Source: an uncultured Saprospirales bacterium (GTDB lineage: Bacteria > Bacteroidota > Bacteroidia > Chitinophagales > Saprospiraceae). From it: a stretch of 39,400 nucleotides of DNA. A program made the translations under genes and the position numbers. Location of the stretch: assembly GCA_937864265.1 (NCBI GenBank), contig CALMIR010000210.1:1-39400 (forward strand), read 5' to 3'. Below the pieces are notes generated by a model. That model saw only the letters and a program-made list of their open reading frames with translations, made no database searches and was not told the DNA's origin. Below are positions 34,850 to 39,400 of the stretch, in pieces (the first letter of the stretch is position 1; each line of letters begins with the position of its first letter).

Positions 34850-35965
34850 GTGAACAGGCTAGCTGTCGTCGTTCCTTATCGCTTTGTGCCTCCTGTCAAC
34901 GGGGGGCACAAAGCAGCTTTTGGCCTATGCGCTTTTCTAGCCAAGGAGGTAGAACTATCCGTCCTCTCCACCCAATCGAATGATGAAAAAAACGCGCCCT
35001 TCCCGCTATTCCCGCTCTTTGAAGATGGTTTTTTAAAGTATATCAACCCATTGAATGCCTGGAGGTGCTACCGTTTTTTTAAAAAAAATAAAATTGAAGC
35101 CTGTCTGACCCATCAGCATTTTATTGCGATCATTTTATTTCCAGTTGCTTGTTTATTAAAAATACCATTGTATATTTATGCGCAGAATTTAGAATACCAG
35201 CGGTTCAGAAGTATGGGGAAAAGTTGGTGGCCGCTTGTTTTCCTCACAGAATGGATCGCCTATAAATTGGCCAACCATATTTTTTTTATTTCCCCCGATG
35301 AGCTAATGCCAGCTCAAACTCATTTTAACCTCCCCAAATCCAAATGCAGCGCGCTTCCTTATGGTACTTGGTACTTGGCTTCCCCTAAACATTCATTAGA
35401 AACGCGACAACGCGTGCGCCAAAGGCATGGCTATAGCGAAAATGAGTTGATCATCATTTTTTTCGGCCCCCAAAGTTATCAGCCCAATTTGGAAGCCGTA
35501 GAAAAAATCATTACCGAAATCAACCCCTGCCTGGCTAAGCAAATGGGGGAGCGCCCTTATCGTTTCATCATTTGCGGCGGTGGCTTGCCGGCACGATATG
35601 AGCAGTTAGCAGGGTATAAACAGGTGGATTATTTGGGTTTTGTAGAAAATATTGACGACTACGTGTTGGCAGCCGATTTGATGCTGAATCCTATTCGTTC
35701 AGGAGGGGGAGTGAAAACTAAGTTGATAGAGGCCATTGCTTTGGGTAAAACAGTTATTTCCAGCTATACTGGTGCTTTGGGGGTTGACGCCACGCTTTGC
35801 GGAGAAAAATTGGTGCTGGTGCCCGACCACGATACCGAGGCATATGCCCAAGCACTGATGAAGGCTGCCGAAAAGAAATCAAGCCCCACCCCTACATCTT
35901 TTTATGCGTTTTACTACTGGGGAAACACCATAAAGACCATCACAGCAGTAATGAGGGGCAAATAG
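34850..35965 (+). CDS. GT4-like (GT-B fold) glycosyltransferase
   Basis: The 371-aa product is a cytosolic or membrane-associated glycosyltransferase. The N-terminal half begins with the acceptor-side loop VVPYRFVPPVNGGHKAAFGL, which includes the glycine motif. The C-terminal nucleotide-sugar half has IIFFGPQSYQPNLEAVEKII, then LGFVENIDDYVLAADLMLNP and the diagnostic RSGGGVKTKLIEAIALGKTV, with the Glu that contacts the sugar nucleotide. The start GTG at 34850 lies 3 bp after the YfhO-like stop, the same arrangement seen at 26613. The donor and acceptor are not predictable. Confidence 0.87.
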   Translation: MNRLAVVVPYRFVPPVNGGHKAAFGLCAFLAKEVELSVLSTQSNDEKNAPFPLFPLFEDGFLKYINPLNAWRCYRFFKKNKIEACLTHQHFIAIILFPVACLLKIPLYIYAQNLEYQRFRSMGKSWWPLVFLTEWIAYKLANHIFFISPDELMPAQTHFNLPKSKCSALPYGTWYLASPKHSLETRQRVRQRHGYSENELIIIFFGPQSYQPNLEAVEKIITEINPCLAKQMGERPYRFIICGGGLPARYEQLAGYKQVDYLGFVENIDDYVLAADLMLNPIRSGGGVKTKLIEAIALGKTVISSYTGALGVDATLCGEKLVLVPDHDTEAYAQALMKAAEKKSSPTPTSFYAFYYWGNTIKTITAVMRGK

Positions 35966-36019
35966 ATGTGAATAATTCTAAGAAACCGCTATTTTAGAGC
36001 CATCACAGTTTTAAAACTA

Positions 36020-37363
36020 ATGTTCAGTTATTTTTGGCAAAAAATTACAAATATAGGGGTAGATGAACAGCTAAAAGCCAGGGAGGTCATCCGGGTGCGT
36101 CTGCTGAACCAAGTCATATCATTGGCTTTCATCACTTCGCTGCTCACCTTGGTCACCTACCTTTGGACCTGGGAAAGTACCACCATTATCTTTACGACGC
36201 TGGTCAATATTCTGGTGGAGTTATCGGGTTACGTACTGCACCATTACAGAAAATATCAGACCGCCCGCTTTATTGCTTGTTTTGTTTTTCCCACCGTCAT
36301 AGCCATGCATGTTGTAATACTGGGAGGTAATTTTGGAGAAACCAATATATTTGCCGCCTTTGCGGTAACAGCCTTTCTATTGTACGAGAATAAACGCTGG
36401 GTACAATTCAGTGCCATCGCCTATATCTGCCTGCTTTTTACCTTTTCAAAACTATACGCTATTCAGGCATTTTCACTCGAATCCGTTGCGGCCAATCCTT
36501 ATGATGAAATCATCACCTTTCCGATGATTTTGATTATATTAGGCTGGATATTGTATTTGTATCAACGAGAAAAAAAGACTTATGAGGTAAAAAACAAACA
36601 ATTGATCTATGATCTGGAAGTTAAGAACAAAGAACTCAGCCAATTGAACAGCGAACTGGATCAATTTACCTATACCGCTTCACACGATTTAAAAAGTCCA
36701 CTTCGAAATATCCGCAGCCACCTGGATATCATCGATCGCAAAATCAAGCGAAAATCGTACGAAGAACTAGAGCTTGACCTCCATTTTGCCAAAGATGGCG
36801 CCAACAAGATGTATGCCCTGGTGAGCGACATCCTCGAATACAAGCGAATCAGCGCCCAGGCAGAAGGATTTGAGCCAGTCAATTTAAATTTGTTATTCGT
36901 AGAAGCGCTTGCCCATTTGCATAATGCTATCACGCTTAAAAACGCACTGGTCGAGTCCGTTGAATTGCCCACCATCCATGCTAGAAAAAGCGATTTTTTA
37001 GTGCTGCTTATCAATTTAATCGACAATGGCGTAAAATACAATGAATCGCTTATTCCTAGTATCCGAATAGACTACCTAAAAGGTAAAAATCACTTTCAGC
37101 TTCGATTTTCAGATAATGGTATAGGGATTGAGGAAGTCTATTTTGAAGTTATTTTCCAATACTTCAAACGACTGCACAACGACTCCAAATATCCCGGAAC
37201 GGGCATAGGTTTAGGATTGTGCCATAAAATCGTCCAATACTACCAGGGAAAAATTTTCCTAAACTCTGTTCCAGACAAAGGATCTACTTTTATTGTCGAA
37301 TTGTCCAACGACCTCCTGTTGCACAAAGAGGTGCCCCTGAGTATGGAAAATTCCGAAATTTAA
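36020..37363 (+). CDS. Membrane-bound sensor histidine kinase
   Basis: The 447-aa product has a membrane part of about six helices (residues 30-185), a coiled-coil-like linker (EVKNKQLIYDLEVKNKELSQ), then the kinase core. The phosphoacceptor is His222 in the H box TASHDLKSPLRNI. The N box is LLINLIDNGVKYNE, the G1 box FSDNGIGIE, the F box IFQYFKRLH and the G2 box YPGTGIGLGLCHKIV. There is no obvious periplasmic sensor domain, so the ligand may be sensed within the membrane. No response regulator is encoded next to it; the single-domain regulator at 19313 is a distant candidate. Repeat copy D begins 18 bp after its stop. Confidence 0.94.
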   Translation: MFSYFWQKITNIGVDEQLKAREVIRVRLLNQVISLAFITSLLTLVTYLWTWESTTIIFTTLVNILVELSGYVLHHYRKYQTARFIACFVFPTVIAMHVVILGGNFGETNIFAAFAVTAFLLYENKRWVQFSAIAYICLLFTFSKLYAIQAFSLESVAANPYDEIITFPMILIILGWILYLYQREKKTYEVKNKQLIYDLEVKNKELSQLNSELDQFTYTASHDLKSPLRNIRSHLDIIDRKIKRKSYEELELDLHFAKDGANKMYALVSDILEYKRISAQAEGFEPVNLNLLFVEALAHLHNAITLKNALVESVELPTIHARKSDFLVLLINLIDNGVKYNESLIPSIRIDYLKGKNHFQLRFSDNGIGIEEVYFEVIFQYFKRLHNDSKYPGTGIGLGLCHKIVQYYQGKIFLNSVPDKGSTFIVELSNDLLLHKEVPLSMENSEI

Positions 37364-37381
37364 GATGCGTCGAATGCCCAA

Positions 37382-37491
37382 GTGGTGTGCAAAAAATTAC
37401 TTCCCTATTTATCCTAGCGGACACACTTAAAATGAACCGTTTAGCCCGCTAGGGTATGGACAAAATCGGGAACTTAATTTTTCTGCGTTAC
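37382..37491 (+). repeat. Palindromic MITE-like repeat, copy D (110 bp)
   Basis: It begins GTGGTGTGCAAAAAATTAC and ends TTTTTCTGCGTTAC. The core is CTAGCGG ... AAAATGAACCG ... CCCGCTAGGG. It matches copy A apart from the roughly 13-bp segment missing here and scattered substitutions. It lies 18 bp after the histidine kinase stop and 82 bp before the FkbM gene. Relative to transcription it is in the opposite orientation to the other three copies. Confidence 0.9.
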
Positions 37492-37501
37492 TAAATAAAG
37501 C

Positions 37502-37509
37502 TAACTTTA
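37502..37509 (+). promoter_or_regulatory. Possible -7 box for the FkbM methyltransferase gene
   Basis: TAACTTTA is one base from TAnnTTTG. A TTTTTC tract at the right end of repeat copy D (37478-37483) sits 18 nt upstream, where a -33 box would lie, so the repeat may supply part of the promoter. The leader would be about 60 nt. Weak call. Confidence 0.3.
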
Positions 37510-37573
37510 CAGCCTTTTACCAGGCAACAGACCTGCCTCATCCAGCAGGCCACACAAGTATATCAATCTCATT

Positions 37574-38338
37574 ATGAATATTTTACAAAGCATATTGCAA
37601 TCCAAAACCCTGGAACGAGCCAAACGTTACTGGGGCAAAAAAACAGGCTTGCACATCCGTTTGAAACGATTTACGCCATCGGCCAGCGAAGAGATGCGCA
37701 CCGCCATGTTGCTCCAGCACATGGGCATTACCCATGTCATTGACATCGGCGCCAATACCGGGCAATTTGCCGAATCGCTTTACGACTTTGGTTATACAGG
37801 ACACGTGGTTTCCTTTGAGCCAGTCAGCACAGCATACCAACAGGTAGTAGCACGCAGTAAAAAATACCCCAACTGGCAAGTGGCCGAGCGCTGCGCCATC
37901 GGCAGCGAAAACGGAACTATTGACATTCACGTTTCTGATGACACCGTTTTTAGCTCCATTTTGGGCATCAAAGACAGCTACGTGGCACACAATCCCAAGT
38001 CAAAAATCATCAGAACGGAAAAAACACCCGTTTATGCATTGGATGAGATCGCCCATCAATACATCCAAGGCGATCAGGCGCGTATTTTGTTGAAAATTGA
38101 CACCCAAGGCTATGAAAAACAGGTGCTGGACGGTGCTCAGCAATTCATTAATCGGGTATCGGGATTAAAAATTGAAATGCCCCTCTACCCCATTTATGAA
38201 AACGCCCAGTTCAACTTTTACGATATTGTTGACTACGTTAAGGAAAAAGGATTCCAACCTTATAGTTTCCATGTAGAAGGCGTTGACCTGAATACCGGTA
38301 GGGTCAATACGATTGATGGTTTATTTTTCAGAGATTAA
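37574..38338 (+). CDS. FkbM family methyltransferase
   Basis: The 254-aa product has the SAM-binding motif HVIDIGANTGQFAESLYDFG, followed by VVSFEPVSTAYQQ and the FkbM-type blocks KIDTQGYEKQVLDGA and LKIEMPLYPIYENA. FkbM enzymes methylate hydroxyl groups, often on sugars of surface polysaccharides or on polyketides. The N-terminus (MNILQSILQSKTLERAKRYW) is a helical, basic extension. The GT2 gene follows 4 bp after its stop, which supports a role in making a methylated surface glycan. The acceptor is unknown. Confidence 0.92.
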   Translation: MNILQSILQSKTLERAKRYWGKKTGLHIRLKRFTPSASEEMRTAMLLQHMGITHVIDIGANTGQFAESLYDFGYTGHVVSFEPVSTAYQQVVARSKKYPNWQVAERCAIGSENGTIDIHVSDDTVFSSILGIKDSYVAHNPKSKIIRTEKTPVYALDEIAHQYIQGDQARILLKIDTQGYEKQVLDGAQQFINRVSGLKIEMPLYPIYENAQFNFYDIVDYVKEKGFQPYSFHVEGVDLNTGRVNTIDGLFFRD

Positions 38339-38342
38339 AAGC

Positions 38343-39203
38343 ATGCACTACGTTGTTGTCATACCGGCCTACAATGAGGCTGATTTTATAGGTCGCACCC
38401 TGGATGCACTGGTCGAACAAGAGCATTTGCCCCGGCAATTGATCGTTGTCAATGACGGCTCCACGGATGATACTGCCGGAATTGTAAGCGCATACGCCCA
38501 AAAGCACCCCTGGATCAAATTGGTCAACAATCCCAAAAAAGAGCCTTATGCTAGTGGTTCCAAGGTCGTCCGGGCTTTTTACCTGGGCTATCGCCAAATT
38601 GACGTGGCTTATGATTTTCTGGTTAAATTTGATGCCGATCTGCATATTCCGCCCCATTATTTTAAGCGGATAGCGCAAATCATGGAGCAGGATGCACAGG
38701 TCGGTTTGGCAGGGGGAACGATCCTGGTAGAAAAAAACGGGCAGTGGGTCTATGAAAACTTTTCGGATAAAGACCACGTCAAAGGAGCCTATAAGGCTTG
38801 GCGCAAAGCTTGTTTTGAAGCCATAGACGGCTTAAAACACTCCATTGGCTGGGATACAGCCGATGAGTTGCTGGCTCGCTATCACGGCTGGAAAGTCGTT
38901 GTCGATACGGATCTACCCGTTCGGCATTACCGCCCTTTAGGCACCGAAACGGGTTCTGTAAAAATCCGAAAACGGGTGGGCAATGGCATGTACCGCCTGC
39001 GCTACGGCTTCTGGATCACCCTGATCAGCGCCATAAAAGCGGGCTACCTGAATAAACCCTACGGGCTGACCGGGCTGGCCGTCATGCAAGGCTGGCTGGA
39101 ATCCTGGTGGAAAAAAGAGGATTTTATGGTCAATGAAGCTGAGGGGCGTTTCATTCGCCAGTTTCGCTGGGAGCGCATGTGGGGCAAGTTGAAGGGGGGG
39201 TAG
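38343..39203 (+). CDS. GT2 family glycosyltransferase
   Basis: The 286-aa product is a GT-A fold glycosyltransferase. The N-terminus YVVVIPAYNEADFIGRTLDA is the GT2 nucleotide-binding start, VVNDGSTDDTAG is the next block, and the metal-binding DXD is in LVKFDADLHIPP. A later GWDTADELLARYHGWKVV segment is typical of the acceptor region. The start ATG at 38343 lies 4 bp past the FkbM stop; the upstream ATG at 38313 would overlap FkbM and spoil the fold. There is no transmembrane helix of note. It probably works with the FkbM methyltransferase. The GC-rich repeat copy 2 starts 6 bp after its stop. Confidence 0.92.
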   Translation: MHYVVVIPAYNEADFIGRTLDALVEQEHLPRQLIVVNDGSTDDTAGIVSAYAQKHPWIKLVNNPKKEPYASGSKVVRAFYLGYRQIDVAYDFLVKFDADLHIPPHYFKRIAQIMEQDAQVGLAGGTILVEKNGQWVYENFSDKDHVKGAYKAWRKACFEAIDGLKHSIGWDTADELLARYHGWKVVVDTDLPVRHYRPLGTETGSVKIRKRVGNGMYRLRYGFWITLISAIKAGYLNKPYGLTGLAVMQGWLESWWKKEDFMVNEAEGRFIRQFRWERMWGKLKGG

Positions 39204-39209
39204 GTTTTA

Positions 39210-39400
39210 GGTTTCCCTGCCCCCGTCCGATCCGGAATCGTCCCGCCCGGATTGATCCGGTCCGGCGGGCCGGGCGGGCGAATTCCGCTGAAAGCGGGAG
39301 GCGGGTGGTTTCCCTGCCCGAACCGAGATACGAGGGGCGGGTGGTTTTTTACCCGGCTGATACCGCGAAAAACGCGGGAGAAGACGGGCTAGTTTCAAGC
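39210..39400 (-). repeat. GC-rich interspersed repeat, copy 2 (cut by the window end)
   Basis: This is the reverse-complement counterpart of 28621-28773. Read on the minus strand it has the same CCGCG-TTTTT-CGCGG hairpin, the same GGATCAATCC word and the same GGGGGCAGGGAAACC end. It differs by a 36-bp insert (near 39309-39344) that duplicates an AAACCACCCGCC word, and by a few substitutions. The minus-strand frame stays open across the insert and encodes the same Arg/Pro-rich peptide. The other boundary is outside the window. Confidence 0.88.

Noticed and set aside
28621-39400. Composite transposon bounded by the two inverted GC-rich repeats
   Set aside because: The roughly 10.6 kb between them holds housekeeping genes (gpsA, pgeF and others), no transposase, and no composition shift; two copies of a dispersed repeat is simpler.

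Overview
This window looks like ordinary chromosome of a Bacteroidota member, probably of the Saprospiria (Saprospiraceae-like). The phylum rests on a full-length SprA, two cargo proteins with type IX secretion system (T9SS) C-terminal sorting domains, a HU-CCDC81/SPOR protein, a YfhO-like membrane protein, and promoters of the Bacteroidota type (TTTG, about 20 nt, TAnnTTTG). The family-level placement is inference. I see no tRNA, rRNA, CRISPR array, transposase, phage gene or replication origin.

Layout. Positions 97-8500 (minus strand) hold a terminator, the T9SS translocon gene sprA and ruvA. Positions 8776-14722 carry a POT-family peptide transporter, a small membrane protein, a MATE exporter (minus) and an oligopeptidase B-like lipoprotein. 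Ribosomal protein S16 (rpsP) follows with its own promoter and a strong terminator, then a secreted beta-propeller (BNR) T9SS cargo. Positions 18316-21162 (minus) form a likely four-gene unit: PLP-dependent threonine/serine dehydratase, a small membrane protein, a single-domain response regulator and an acyltransferase. From 21231 to the end all genes are on the plus strand. They are a secreted protein and a membrane sensor-like protein, a PNGase F-like T9SS cargo with a discoidin domain, pyrG with a GT39-like glycosyltransferase and a SpoU/TrmH methyltransferase, pgeF with a HU/SPOR protein, a VOC protein, gpsA with a YfhO-like protein and a glycosyltransferase, a histidine kinase, a FkbM methyltransferase and a GT2 glycosyltransferase.

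SprA is the outer-membrane pore of T9SS and would export the BNR and PNGase F-like proteins seen here. Several enzymes of glycan transfer or modification (GT39-like, GT4-like, GT2, FkbM, YfhO-like) lie in the right half, but they are not arranged as one clear polysaccharide operon.

The most unusual content is non-coding. Four copies (99-123 bp) of a palindromic, MITE-like repeat with imperfect terminal inverted repeats sit in gaps between co-directional genes, each 1-83 bp after a stop codon. A second, GC-rich repeat family occurs twice in opposite orientation (28621-28773 and 39210 to the window end), again just after stop codons; its open reading frame survives a 36-bp indel. A third, single palindromic element lies at 14731-14828. 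I found no obvious new multi-gene defence or metabolic system. The best candidates for new biology are the two repeat families and the PNGase F-like protein, which keeps two of the three key acidic residues.
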